Program-made: the position numbers and the translations under genes
DNA from: Lutibacter sp.
Lineage (GTDB): Bacteria > Bacteroidota > Bacteroidia > Flavobacteriales > Flavobacteriaceae
DNA: 51,086 nucleotides
NCBI RefSeq assembly: GCF_021647475.1
Contig: NZ_JAKIUR010000018.1
Coordinates: 1 to 51,086, forward strand
Direction of reading: 5' to 3'
The notes under the pieces: model-generated
Seen by the model: the letters and a program-made list of their open reading frames with translations, nothing else
Database searches by the model: none
Told to the model about the DNA's origin: nothing
Shown here: positions 35,231-44,047 of the stretch, piece by piece
Position numbering within the stretch: the first letter of the stretch is position 1
Layout: each line of letters begins with the position of its first letter

Positions 35231-35680
35231 ATGGTAAAATCAAAGAAAATTGGAATCATCATTTGTGACCGATACCGAAATTATGCAGGAGGGAAGTGTT
35301 TTCGTGCAATGAAAAATCATGAAGGAGCTTTTAGTATTTATGATAATGATACAAATTTAGAGTTAGTAGGTTATACAACTTGTGGGGGTTGTCCTGGTGG
35401 AAATATTGAATATACACCAGAAGAAATGATAAAAAACGGAGTAGAAGTAATTCATTTGGCTACAGGATTTGTTGTTGGCTATCCTCCATGTCCTTACATC
35501 AATCATTTTAAACAATTTATTAAAAATAAATATAATATAAAAGTAGTTGTTGGAACACATCCTATCCCACAAAAATATTTTTTAACACACACAAAATTAG
35601 AAACATGGAATACTCCGGAATGGCAAAGAATAATCAATCCAACACTGTGCGATGAAAAAACACGCTTAGCATATGATTAA
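35231..35680 (+). CDS. CGGC-domain protein
   Basis: A 149-residue protein of the CGGC family, named for the motif C51-G-G-C54 (TTCGGCPGGN). Further cysteines (C12, C23, and C88 in PPCPY) and histidines suggest a metal- or Fe-S-binding site. Function is not established; the family is most common in anaerobic bacteria and archaea. It lies between the DUF89 and radical SAM genes. Confidence 0.87.
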   Translation: MVKSKKIGIIICDRYRNYAGGKCFRAMKNHEGAFSIYDNDTNLELVGYTTCGGCPGGNIEYTPEEMIKNGVEVIHLATGFVVGYPPCPYINHFKQFIKNKYNIKVVVGTHPIPQKYFLTHTKLETWNTPEWQRIINPTLCDEKTRLAYD

Positions 35681-35769
35681 TTATTAAACATTTTTTATCT
35701 TTTTATCAGCTATTTTGTTAATGCTTAACATCTGCAAACAAATAAATATAATAGCTAAAATTTTAGTAT

Positions 35770-36708
35770 ATGTATAAACATCTTTTTGGACCTGTTCCGT
35801 CACGTCGGTTAGGAATGTCATTAGGAATTGACTTAATTCCTAAAAAAGTTTGCTCATTAAATTGTGTTTATTGCGAAGTAGGTAAAACTACAAAGCTCAC
35901 TCTAGATAGAATGGAGTATGTTAAATATGATGATGTTATTGCTGAATTAAAGCAATTTATGAGCAATAATCCTAAAATTGATTACATTACATTTTCAGGA
36001 TCGGGAGAACCAACTTTAAACAATAGAATTGGAGATGTCTTGAATTTTATCAAAAAAGAATATCCTAAAATGAAAACAGCCATATTAACAAATGGGTCTT
36101 TATTGTATGATAAAAACTTAAGAACCGAATTGTTGGATGCTGATGTAATTTTGCCTTCGTTAGATGCAGCAAGTAGAGATGTATTTAGAAAAATTAACAG
36201 GCCCAGTAAAAAATTAAATATTAAAACATATATTCAGGGATTAGTTGATTTAAGAAAAGAATATAGTGGTGAAATTTGGCTCGAAATATTTTTATTGAAA
36301 GGATACAATGATACAAAAGAAGAATTAAAATTATTGAAAGAAGCAATTCTTAAAATTAAACCGGATATCGTTCAATTAAACACCTTAGATCGTCCTGGAA
36401 CAAGGCATGATTTAATTCCTTTAACAAAGAATGAAATGCAAGGAATTATTGACTTTTGGGAATTGCCAAATATTGAAATCATAGCCTCTCCAGATAAACG
36501 GTCAAGTATTGAATCATATAACGGTGATATTGAAACAGCAATTATAGAAACGATTACCCGCCGCCCTTGTACTCTTGATGATTTACATAATTTTTTAGGC
36601 ATCCACATTAATGAAATAAATAAATATTTGGGAGCACTGGAGGCTAATAATAAAATTAGAACTGTTACCCTTGAAAGAGGTGTGTTTTATGAATTGAAAC
36701 ATAAATAA
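35770..36708 (+). CDS. Radical SAM protein (COG0731, wyosine-type)
   Basis: A 312-residue radical SAM enzyme. The [4Fe-4S]-binding motif is C28, C32 and C35 in CSLNCVYC, preceded by the family's FGPVPSRRLGMSLGID. YITFSGSGEPTLN is the SAM-binding GGE-like motif (about 77-89) and LEIFLLKGYNDT is a later conserved strand. The last 60 residues (TRRPCTLDDLHNFL on) form a winged-helix-like tail. COG0731 proteins include TYW1-like enzymes, but this branch is common in anaerobes and its substrate is unknown. Confidence 0.88.
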   Translation: MYKHLFGPVPSRRLGMSLGIDLIPKKVCSLNCVYCEVGKTTKLTLDRMEYVKYDDVIAELKQFMSNNPKIDYITFSGSGEPTLNNRIGDVLNFIKKEYPKMKTAILTNGSLLYDKNLRTELLDADVILPSLDAASRDVFRKINRPSKKLNIKTYIQGLVDLRKEYSGEIWLEIFLLKGYNDTKEELKLLKEAILKIKPDIVQLNTLDRPGTRHDLIPLTKNEMQGIIDFWELPNIEIIASPDKRSSIESYNGDIETAIIETITRRPCTLDDLHNFLGIHINEINKYLGALEANNKIRTVTLERGVFYELKHK

Positions 36709-36716
36709 ATTGATTT

Positions 36717-36725
36717 AAAGGAGGG
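36717..36725 (+). promoter_or_regulatory. Strong Shine-Dalgarno sequence
   Basis: AAAGGAGGG five bases before the ATG at 36731. Bacteroidota genes rarely use such a site, and none of the neighbouring genes in this window has one as strong. Confidence 0.85.
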
Positions 36726-36730
36726 AAATA

Positions 36731-37384
36731 ATGGAACAAGCAACAAATAACTCATTAATTGGTAGAATTGCAGACATTTTTGGATTAAATAAAAAGTTTC
36801 ATCAGTATAAAGATATAAATGTTGATATGCAGGATAAGGCTTTAATAAGCCCAGTCGAAGGAAAAGTTGTGCATATTGGTAATATTGATAATGATGGAAT
36901 ACTTATCTCAAAATTCAATAAAGAAATAAGGTTAAAAGATTTGATTGGGAATTATTATAGGCAATTTACTGGCGGAAAATATATCAATATTTATTTAAGT
37001 CCGCTTAATGATCATTTTTGGGTTACACCAAATAGCGGAAAGTTTATTTATACACAAAAAAACAAAGGAAAGGCTATTTTTCCTGTGTATATAGGCTTAG
37101 AAAATTTATTGGGAATAGAAATGTTTAGCAAGGCAATCAAAAAAAATGCATCTATAGGTTCTATTTTTCAAACCGATAAATTTCCAATAGCAATGATTGC
37201 TGTTGGCTCGTTGAATGTAAATAGAATTTTTACAGATTACGAAGAACAGAAAGAATATAAAAAAGGAGTTCCTTGTGGCTATTTTAGTATTGGTTCAACT
37301 ATGTTATTATGCTTCCCTAATTATTTGAATGTTTTGGTAAAAAAAGGAGACAATATTAAAATAGGGCAGCGAATTTTATTGTAA
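36731..37384 (+). CDS. Phosphatidylserine decarboxylase-like proenzyme
   Basis: A 217-residue member of the PSD family, which self-cleaves at a Gly-Ser-Thr to make a pyruvoyl group. G188-S189-T190 is present in YFSIGSTMLLCFP, so S189 would form the pyruvoyl. The conserved acidic/histidine region is YINIYLSPLNDHFWVTP (D94, H95), and ALISPVEGKV near residue 37 is the usual first strand. It has no N-terminal membrane segment. It could decarboxylate phosphatidylserine or another small substrate. The strong Shine-Dalgarno before it and its place in the island argue for acquisition. Confidence 0.85.
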   Translation: MEQATNNSLIGRIADIFGLNKKFHQYKDINVDMQDKALISPVEGKVVHIGNIDNDGILISKFNKEIRLKDLIGNYYRQFTGGKYINIYLSPLNDHFWVTPNSGKFIYTQKNKGKAIFPVYIGLENLLGIEMFSKAIKKNASIGSIFQTDKFPIAMIAVGSLNVNRIFTDYEEQKEYKKGVPCGYFSIGSTMLLCFPNYLNVLVKKGDNIKIGQRILL

Positions 37385-37402
37385 TTTATATTAAAGAATC
37401 TT

Positions 37403-38431
37403 ATGGAAGTGATATATAAAATATTTCTGCATGCAATCATGATTACCGGCTTTGTTTTTGTCATGATGTTGGTTATTGAATATATTAATGTACAATCAAA
37501 AGGTCTGTGGCAAAAAAACCTTACTAAAAATAAATGGCGTCAATATCTAATTGCCGGTATTTTAGGAGCAATTCCTGGTTGCCTTGGAGCATTTACAATG
37601 GTTGCCATGTTTTCACACAGGTTGGTTTCTTTTGGAGCAATAGTTACTACAATGATTGCGACAAGTGGAGATGAGGCTTTTGTAATGTTAGCTATGTTTC
37701 CTCAGAAGGCCATATTGTTAACCCTGATTATTCTTGTGGTTGGGATATTGGCGGGCTATCTTACAGATAAATTTTATAAACCTAAAAAAACACTCGAAAA
37801 AGTTTCATCTCATATACTCCCTTTGCACGATGAACCTGAATGTAAATGTTTTGAAAAAGATAAAATTTGGAGCAATTTATTTCATCCTTCCTTATACCGG
37901 CTCACAATAGCAATTATTATTATATCTCTTATAGCAGGTATTGCTACCGGGATGTTAGCTGAAAATTTAGAGATTTGGATGAAAATATCAGTATTACTTG
38001 CATTTCTTTTTTCCCTTTTTATTGTATTGACGGTTCCTAATCATTTTATTAGAAAACACATTTGGGATCATATTGTAAAAATACACCTTCTACGGATTTT
38101 TCTATGGGTATTTGGAACCCTTTTGTTTATGCATTTTTTAATGAATTATATTGATGTTCAAGCATGGTTATCTACTAATATGTTTGTTGTATTGATTGTT
38201 GCTATTTTAATTGGTTTTATTCCCGAATCAGGACCACATCTTATTTTTGTTACACTTTTTGCACAAGGGAGTATTCCGTTTAGCATTTTATTGGCAAGTT
38301 CAATATCACAAGATGGACATGGAATGTTGCCAATGCTTGCAGAATCTAAAAGAAGTTTTTTTGCAGTAAAAATTGTGAATATGATTTATGCGTTTATTGT
38401 AGGATTGTCAACTTTATTATTAGGATTTTAA
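37403..38431 (+). CDS. Putative 10-TM heavy-metal exporter (ArsP_2 family)
   Basis: A 342-residue inner-membrane protein with about ten hydrophobic helices in two halves, matching the putative heavy-metal exporter family PF11449 (ArsP_2; some members are annotated as manganese or arsenic transporters). The segments IPGCLGAFTMVAMFSHRL (about 57-73), ATSGDEAFVML and the repeat-like GFIPESGPHLIFVTLFAQ and SSISQDGHGMLPML carry the family signatures. The central cytoplasmic loop has a metal-site-like H142-D-E-P-E-C147-K-C149. The transported metal is not deducible. Confidence 0.85.
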   Translation: MEVIYKIFLHAIMITGFVFVMMLVIEYINVQSKGLWQKNLTKNKWRQYLIAGILGAIPGCLGAFTMVAMFSHRLVSFGAIVTTMIATSGDEAFVMLAMFPQKAILLTLIILVVGILAGYLTDKFYKPKKTLEKVSSHILPLHDEPECKCFEKDKIWSNLFHPSLYRLTIAIIIISLIAGIATGMLAENLEIWMKISVLLAFLFSLFIVLTVPNHFIRKHIWDHIVKIHLLRIFLWVFGTLLFMHFLMNYIDVQAWLSTNMFVVLIVAILIGFIPESGPHLIFVTLFAQGSIPFSILLASSISQDGHGMLPMLAESKRSFFAVKIVNMIYAFIVGLSTLLLGF

Positions 38432-38442
38432 CTTTAAAATAA

Positions 38443-39195
38443 ATGAAAATGAAATTAGTTTTATTACGGCATGGAGAAAGTCAATGGAATAAAGAAAATC
38501 GGTTTACAGAATGGACGGATGTTGATTTAACCAAAAATGGAATTAACGAAGCAAAAAATGCAGGGAAATTATTAAAAAAAGAAGGATTTACCTTCGATGT
38601 AGTTTATACTTCAGTATTAAAAAGAGCAATTCACACACTATGGAATGTGTTGGATGAAATGGATTTGGCTTGGATTTCCGTATTTCGCTCATGGCGATTA
38701 AATGAAAAAAGTTATGGGGCTTTACAAGGTTTAAACAAAGCAGAAACGTCTCAAAAATATGGTGAAGAGCAAGTTTTAAAATGGCGAAGAAGTTACGATG
38801 TAAGACCTCCTGAATTGGATATTAGCGATGATAGGCATCCAGTTAATGAAAATAAATACAACAAAATTGACAAGATATTTTTACCTGCAACTGAATGCTT
38901 AAAAGATACTGTAGAACGGTTTTTACCCTATTGGAACAAAACCATTAAACCAACCATTCTTAAGAACCAAAAGGTGTTAATTGTAGCACATGGAAATAGT
39001 TTAAGAGCTTTAGTTAAATATTTAGAAAATTTATCTGATGATGAAATATTAAAAGTAAATGTTCCCACTGGTATTCCTTTAGTTTATGAATTAAATGAAA
39101 ATTTTAAAGTTAAAGCTAAATATTATCTTGGAAATGACGATGAAATTAATAAAGCTATGAACTTGGTTGTAAATCAAGGTAAATCATCTAAATAA
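38443..39195 (+). CDS. gpmA: 2,3-bisphosphoglycerate-dependent phosphoglycerate mutase GpmA
   Basis: Interconverts 3- and 2-phosphoglycerate. The phosphorylated His is H10 in LLRHGESQWN, the second catalytic His is H183 in LIVAHGNSLR, and FTEWTDVDL, RAIHTLWNVLDEMD and WRRSYDVRPPE are standard cofactor-dependent motifs. At 250 residues it is full length. It starts 11 bp after the exporter stop, so it probably belongs to the same transcript, and ends 172 bp before glgA. A glycolytic gene here fits either the island or the neighbouring glycogen genes. Confidence 0.95.
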   Translation: MKMKLVLLRHGESQWNKENRFTEWTDVDLTKNGINEAKNAGKLLKKEGFTFDVVYTSVLKRAIHTLWNVLDEMDLAWISVFRSWRLNEKSYGALQGLNKAETSQKYGEEQVLKWRRSYDVRPPELDISDDRHPVNENKYNKIDKIFLPATECLKDTVERFLPYWNKTIKPTILKNQKVLIVAHGNSLRALVKYLENLSDDEILKVNVPTGIPLVYELNENFKVKAKYYLGNDDEINKAMNLVVNQGKSSK

Positions 39196-39361
39196 AATCA
39201 TACTATAGTTAACCCATTGTGTATTATGATAAAATCTCGTCAATTTCTTTAGATTAATATACTGATAAAATTAACTAATATAAATTGAGTTTATAAAACA
39301 TATTTTTTTAGATTTTATAGTTTAGTTTCCTTATTTTTTTTCGTAAATTTCAACATAAATC

Positions 39362-39402
39362 GTTTCTATGAAAATACTTCATATTAGTGCTGAATGTTAT
39401 CC
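39362..39402 (+). repeat. Right copy of the 41-bp glgA 5'-end direct repeat
   Basis: Identical to 31546-31586; this copy begins the intact glgA and covers its first 11-12 codons. Confidence 0.95.
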
Positions 39403-40777
39403 AATTGCAAAGGTTGGAGGTCTGGCTGATGTTGTAGGTTCTTTGCCTAAATATCAAAATAAACAAGGAATTACTTCACAGGTAATTATGCCTTTTTATG
39501 ATAATAAATTTACAAATACGCATAAATTTATAACTGTTTTTAATAGTGAATTTCAATTAGGTGAAATCAACTACCCTTTTACAATTAAAAAATTGAAAAA
39601 TAATAGTTTAGGTTTTGATTTATTTTTAGTAGATATTCCTGAACTACTGCATAAGAAATATGTGTATTCTAATGATGATACTGAACGCTTTTTAGCATTT
39701 CAAATTGCAACTTTAAATTGGATATTAACTTGGAAAGTTAAACCAACAATTATTCATTGTCATGATCATCATACTGGGCTTATTCCTTTTATGATGTCGC
39801 AATGTTTTAAATACGATCGTTTAAAAATGATTCCTACTGTTTTAACCATTCACAATGCACAATATCAAGGTTGGTTTAGTCATAATAAGCTAAATTTATT
39901 TCCTGCATTTAATTTTAAAAATGTTGGATTATTAGATTGGGATGGCAGTATAAATCCACTTGCAGCAGCTATAAAATGTACTTGGAAAGTTACTACGGTT
40001 TCACCAAGTTATATGGAAGAATTAATTCATTCTGCAAATGGATTAGAATCACTTTTAAAACATGAAGTCTCTAAATGCAAAGGTGTTTTAAATGGTATTG
40101 ATACTGAAGTTTGGAATGCTGAAACAGATACATATCTTATTAAAAACTATAAAATTTCAGCTACTCAATCTGGGAAAAAGAGAAATAAACTGTATTTATG
40201 CAATCAGTTTAAATTAAATTCTAGTAAACCATTATTTATTTTTATAGGTAGGTTAGTAGGAGAAAAGGGAGCAGAATTGCTTCCTGAAGTTTTTGAAAAA
40301 GCTTTAACAAAAAATGAGTTATCTATTTTAGTATTAGGTTCAGGAAATGTAGAAATAGAAAAACAACTTGGAGATTTAAAAGCAAAATTTAAAGGAAAAT
40401 ATAATTCATATATTGGTTATAATGAAAAACTAGCACATATTATGTATGCGGGTGCTGATTTTTTGCTAATGCCATCAAGGGTTGAACCTTGTGGATTAAA
40501 TCAGTTATACGCTTTAAGATACGGAACTATTCCGGTGGTTAGAAGTATAGGTGGTTTAAAAGATACAGTAATTGATATTTCTAAAAAAGATGGCGTTGGT
40601 ATTGTTCATAAAAATGTAGCTGTAAACGAAATTATAGAAGCAATGGATAGAGCAGTTGAACTATATAATAATCCGTTAGGATTTAAAAAAATCAGAAAAC
40701 GAGGAATGCAAAAAAATTATTCTTGGGAAGTTTCAGCAACTTCATACATAAACATATATAAATCATTAAAAGCTTAA
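39368..40777 (+). CDS. glgA: Glycogen synthase GlgA
   Basis: Adds glucose from ADP-glucose to a growing alpha-1,4-glucan. The 469-residue GT5 enzyme has the ADP-glucose-binding K15-V-G-G-L19, then IIHCHDHHTGLIPFMM (about 130-145), LTIHNAQYQG, NGIDTEVWN around 240, IFIGRLVGEKGAELL near 295-309, and PSRVEPCGLNQLYALRYGTIPV around 372-393 (the catalytic Glu and loop). It is the first gene of glgA-glgC-glgB (3-bp gaps), and its 5' end duplicates the left border of the island. Confidence 0.95.
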   Translation: MKILHISAECYPIAKVGGLADVVGSLPKYQNKQGITSQVIMPFYDNKFTNTHKFITVFNSEFQLGEINYPFTIKKLKNNSLGFDLFLVDIPELLHKKYVYSNDDTERFLAFQIATLNWILTWKVKPTIIHCHDHHTGLIPFMMSQCFKYDRLKMIPTVLTIHNAQYQGWFSHNKLNLFPAFNFKNVGLLDWDGSINPLAAAIKCTWKVTTVSPSYMEELIHSANGLESLLKHEVSKCKGVLNGIDTEVWNAETDTYLIKNYKISATQSGKKRNKLYLCNQFKLNSSKPLFIFIGRLVGEKGAELLPEVFEKALTKNELSILVLGSGNVEIEKQLGDLKAKFKGKYNSYIGYNEKLAHIMYAGADFLLMPSRVEPCGLNQLYALRYGTIPVVRSIGGLKDTVIDISKKDGVGIVHKNVAVNEIIEAMDRAVELYNNPLGFKKIRKRGMQKNYSWEVSATSYINIYKSLKA

Positions 40778-40780
40778 ATT

Positions 40781-42043
40781 ATGATAAATGATAAAGTTTT
40801 AGCAATTATTTTAGGAGGCGGACAAGGTTCTAGATTATATCCATTAACACATGCACGTTCAAAACCAGCTGTGCCAATAGCTGGTAAGTTTAGATTGGTA
40901 GATATTCCTATTTCAAATTGTATAAATTCTGGTATTAAAAGAATGTACGTTTTAACCCAATTTAATTCTGCATCTTTAAACAGGCATATAAAAAACACGT
41001 ATCATTTTAGTTTTTTTAGTGCTGCATTTGTAGATGTTTTGGCTGCCGAACAAACACCTACCAATCAAACATGGTTTCAAGGAACTGCGGATGCTGTTAG
41101 GCAAAGTATGCATCATTTTAATAAGCATAATTATGAGTATATTTTAATTTTATCAGGAGATCAACTTTATCAAATGGATTTTAATGCTATGGTTAAAGCA
41201 CATATTAACAGTAAAGCTGAAATTACTATTGCTACCATTCCTGTAAATGCTAAAGAAGCACCTTCCTTTGGAATTTTAAAATCTGATGAAAATAACTTTA
41301 TTTCTTCTTTTATAGAAAAACCAGAAACAAAATTATTACCAGATTGGACTTCAGAAGTTAGTGATGAAATGAAAGCAAAAGGGAAAAATTACCTAGCTTC
41401 AATGGGAATTTACATTTTTAATAAAGCATTATTAAATAAGTTAATGAAAAATCCTGATACCATTGATTTTGGTAAAGAAATTATTCCTCAAGCAATAGAT
41501 AAACATCCTGTATTAAGTTATCAATACGAAGGATATTGGACAGATATTGGGAATATAGAATCGTTTTTTGAAGCTAATTTAGGATTGACTGATACATTTC
41601 CTGAATTTGATTTATACAGTAAAGCAAGGCGAATTTATACGCATCCTAGAATGTTACCAACTACAAAAATATCAGGTACCAACCTAGATAAAACAGTTCT
41701 AGCAGACGGTTGTATAATTGATGCAGGTAAAATTGAACATTCCGTTATTGGAGTTCGTTCAAAAATAGATAAAGAATCAACTGTAATTAACACCTATATG
41801 ATGGGGAGCGATTACTATCAGTCCATTGAAGAAATACTTGATGAATCCATAGTATCTATGGGAATTGGGAAAAGATGCTTTATAAAAAATGCTATTTTAG
41901 ATAAAAATTGTTGTATTGGAAATGATGTTAGAATTAATGGCGGACATCATTTAAAAGATACAGAAACAGATACTTACGTTGTAAAAGAAGGAATTGTAGT
42001 TGTTAAAAAAAATGCCGTTATACCAAATGGTTTTGTAATATAA
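40781..42043 (+). CDS. glgC: Glucose-1-phosphate adenylyltransferase GlgC
   Basis: Makes ADP-glucose from glucose-1-phosphate and ATP, the rate-setting step of glycogen synthesis. The N-terminal nucleotidyltransferase motif is GGGQGSRLYPLTHARSKPAVPI (about 12-33), followed by LSGDQLYQMD (around 125), IEKP (about 187) and WTDIGNIESFFEAN (about 254). The C-terminal third is the left-handed beta-helix with GLTDTFPEFDLY. The 420-residue length is standard. It has 3 bp between its start and the glgA stop. Confidence 0.96.
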   Translation: MINDKVLAIILGGGQGSRLYPLTHARSKPAVPIAGKFRLVDIPISNCINSGIKRMYVLTQFNSASLNRHIKNTYHFSFFSAAFVDVLAAEQTPTNQTWFQGTADAVRQSMHHFNKHNYEYILILSGDQLYQMDFNAMVKAHINSKAEITIATIPVNAKEAPSFGILKSDENNFISSFIEKPETKLLPDWTSEVSDEMKAKGKNYLASMGIYIFNKALLNKLMKNPDTIDFGKEIIPQAIDKHPVLSYQYEGYWTDIGNIESFFEANLGLTDTFPEFDLYSKARRIYTHPRMLPTTKISGTNLDKTVLADGCIIDAGKIEHSVIGVRSKIDKESTVINTYMMGSDYYQSIEEILDESIVSMGIGKRCFIKNAILDKNCCIGNDVRINGGHHLKDTETDTYVVKEGIVVVKKNAVIPNGFVI

Positions 42044-42046
42044 TAG

Positions 42047-43957
42047 ATGACAAAAAAAGTACATACATATAGCCTTTTTACTGATTTTGATATTGATTTA
42101 TTTAAAGCAGGAAAGCATTATAATTTATATAAAAAATTTGGGGCTCATATTTTAACTTTAGATGGAGTAGAAGGAACCTATTTTTCAGTTTGGGCACCAA
42201 GTGCAAAATCCGTTTCCGTTATAGGAGATTTTAATTATTGGAATGAAAATGAACACCATTTAAATGTTCGGTGGGATGAAAGTGGTATTTGGGAAGGCTT
42301 TATTCCAGAAGTTAAAAAAGGAGCTGTTTATAAATATAAAATTCACAGTTCTAATAATAATATAGTTACTGAAAAAGCTGATCCGTATGCTCGAAGATGC
42401 GAACATCCACCAAAAACAGCCTCTATTGTTTGGGATGACAATTATAAATGGAAAGATAAAAAATGGTTGAATGTTAGAAAAAATAAAAATGCATTAAATC
42501 AACCATTTTCAGTGTATGAAGTTCATTTAGGTTCATGGAAAAAAAAGGTTGAAGAAAATAGATTTTTGTCTTATACTGAAATGGCTGATGAATTAGTAGA
42601 ATATGTTAAAGATATGAATTTTACGCATGTAGAATTTATGCCAATTATGGAATTTCCTTATGATCCATCTTGGGGTTATCAAATTACCGGTTATTTTGCA
42701 CCAACTTCTCGTTTTGGCTATCCTGAAGAATTTAAATATTTAGTTGATAAATTTCATCAAAAAAATATAGGTATTATTTTAGATTGGGTACCTTCTCATT
42801 TTCCAGAAGACGCCCACGGACTTGGTTTTTTTGATGGTTCTAACTTATACGAACATCCAGATAAAAAAAAAGGATATCATCCTGATTGGAAAAGTTTAAT
42901 TTTTAATTATGGACGTAATGAAGTGCGTTCGTTTCTAATTAGTAATGCTATTTTTTGGTTAGAACAATATCATGTTGATGGGTTACGAGTTGATGCCGTG
43001 GCTTCTATGTTATATTTAGATTATTCAAGAGATAATGGTGAGTGGGATCCAAATGAATTTGGAGGAAGAGAAAATTTAGATGCTATTAAATTTATGAAAG
43101 AATTTAATGAAGCGGTTTATAAAAATTTTCCAGATGTTCAAACCATTGCAGAAGAATCTACTTCATTTCCAATGGTTTCAAAACCAACATTTGTAGGCGG
43201 TTTAGGTTTTGGAATGAAATGGATGATGGGTTGGATGCATGATACATTAACATATTTTAAAAAAGATCCAATTTATAGAAAACATCATCAAGGAGATATT
43301 ACGTTTAGCTTAACCTATGCTTTTACAGAAAATTTTATGTTGCCCTTATCACACGATGAAGTGGTGTATGGTAAAAATTCAATTTTAGGAAGAATGCCTG
43401 GTGATGAATGGCAGCGGTTTGCTAATTTACGAGTGTTGTATGGCTATATGTTTACACATCCTGGTACTAAATTAATTTTTATGGGAAGTGAATTTGGACA
43501 ATACAACGAATGGAATTTTCAAAAAAGTTTAGATTGGAATTTATTAGATTTTGAACCACATCAAAAAACAAAAAAATATTTTAAAGCACTAAATACTTTT
43601 TATAAAAAAACGCCTGAATTATTCGAAAAATCATTTGAAACTGATGGTTTTGAATGGATAAATTATGATGATGCTGATAATTCAGTTATTTCTTATATCA
43701 GAAAAGATTCAAATAATAATGCTGTAATAGTAGTTTGTAACTTTATCCCTAAAATTTATTATAATTACAGAATAGGCATTCCTTATAAAGGTTTTTTAAA
43801 AGAAATTTTTAACAGTGATGCTAAAATTTTTGGAGGTAGTGGAGTTAAAAATAACGGACTTATTCCTGTAGAAAATAGCAGTTGGAACTCCAAAAATAAT
43901 TCAGCAAATATTACTATACCTCCGTTAGGCATAGTAATATTTCGTATTAATAATTAA
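42047..43957 (+). CDS. glgB: 1,4-alpha-glucan branching enzyme GlgB
   Basis: GH13 enzyme that creates alpha-1,6 branches in glycogen. A CBM48-like N-terminal domain (about 35-125, VWAPSAKSVSVIGDFNYWN) precedes the catalytic barrel. Catalytic residues are D316 (DGLRVDAVASML), E369 (QTIAEEST) and D437 (LSHDEVVYG). The 636-residue length is usual for Bacteroidota GlgB lacking the N1 extension. The C-terminal barrel ends IPPLGIVIFRINN. Starts 3 bp after glgC. Confidence 0.96.
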   Translation: MTKKVHTYSLFTDFDIDLFKAGKHYNLYKKFGAHILTLDGVEGTYFSVWAPSAKSVSVIGDFNYWNENEHHLNVRWDESGIWEGFIPEVKKGAVYKYKIHSSNNNIVTEKADPYARRCEHPPKTASIVWDDNYKWKDKKWLNVRKNKNALNQPFSVYEVHLGSWKKKVEENRFLSYTEMADELVEYVKDMNFTHVEFMPIMEFPYDPSWGYQITGYFAPTSRFGYPEEFKYLVDKFHQKNIGIILDWVPSHFPEDAHGLGFFDGSNLYEHPDKKKGYHPDWKSLIFNYGRNEVRSFLISNAIFWLEQYHVDGLRVDAVASMLYLDYSRDNGEWDPNEFGGRENLDAIKFMKEFNEAVYKNFPDVQTIAEESTSFPMVSKPTFVGGLGFGMKWMMGWMHDTLTYFKKDPIYRKHHQGDITFSLTYAFTENFMLPLSHDEVVYGKNSILGRMPGDEWQRFANLRVLYGYMFTHPGTKLIFMGSEFGQYNEWNFQKSLDWNLLDFEPHQKTKKYFKALNTFYKKTPELFEKSFETDGFEWINYDDADNSVISYIRKDSNNNAVIVVCNFIPKIYYNYRIGIPYKGFLKEIFNSDAKIFGGSGVKNNGLIPVENSSWNSKNNSANITIPPLGIVIFRINN

Positions 43958-44015
43958 TTTTCAAATTTTATTAAATCTTTTTAATAGTTTCAATCTTATT
44001 AGTTGCTAATTTTTA

Positions 44016-44023
44016 TAAGTTTG
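44016..44023 (+). promoter_or_regulatory. -7-like element upstream of the GH31 gene
   Basis: TAAGTTTG matches TAnnTTTG and lies 24 bp before the ATG at 44048, suggesting the alpha-glucosidase gene has its own promoter as well as possible read-through from glgB. Confidence 0.45.
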
Positions 44024-44047
44024 TAACTTTTATGTAAAGAATGATAT

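Larger units (their letters stand above)
31546..39402. mobile_element. Putative genomic island bounded by repeated glgA 5' ends
   Basis: A 41-bp direct repeat of the glgA start (left 31546-31586, right 39362-39402) flanks about 7.8 kb of accessory genes with no integrase but with transposase remnants at the left edge. Weaker upstream similarity extends about 80-100 bp before each copy (for example atttttttaga then ttttttgtaa-like promoter DNA), as though each side kept a glgA promoter. This is best explained by insertion into the 5' end of glgA, but an ancient duplication with loss is also possible. Confidence 0.6.
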
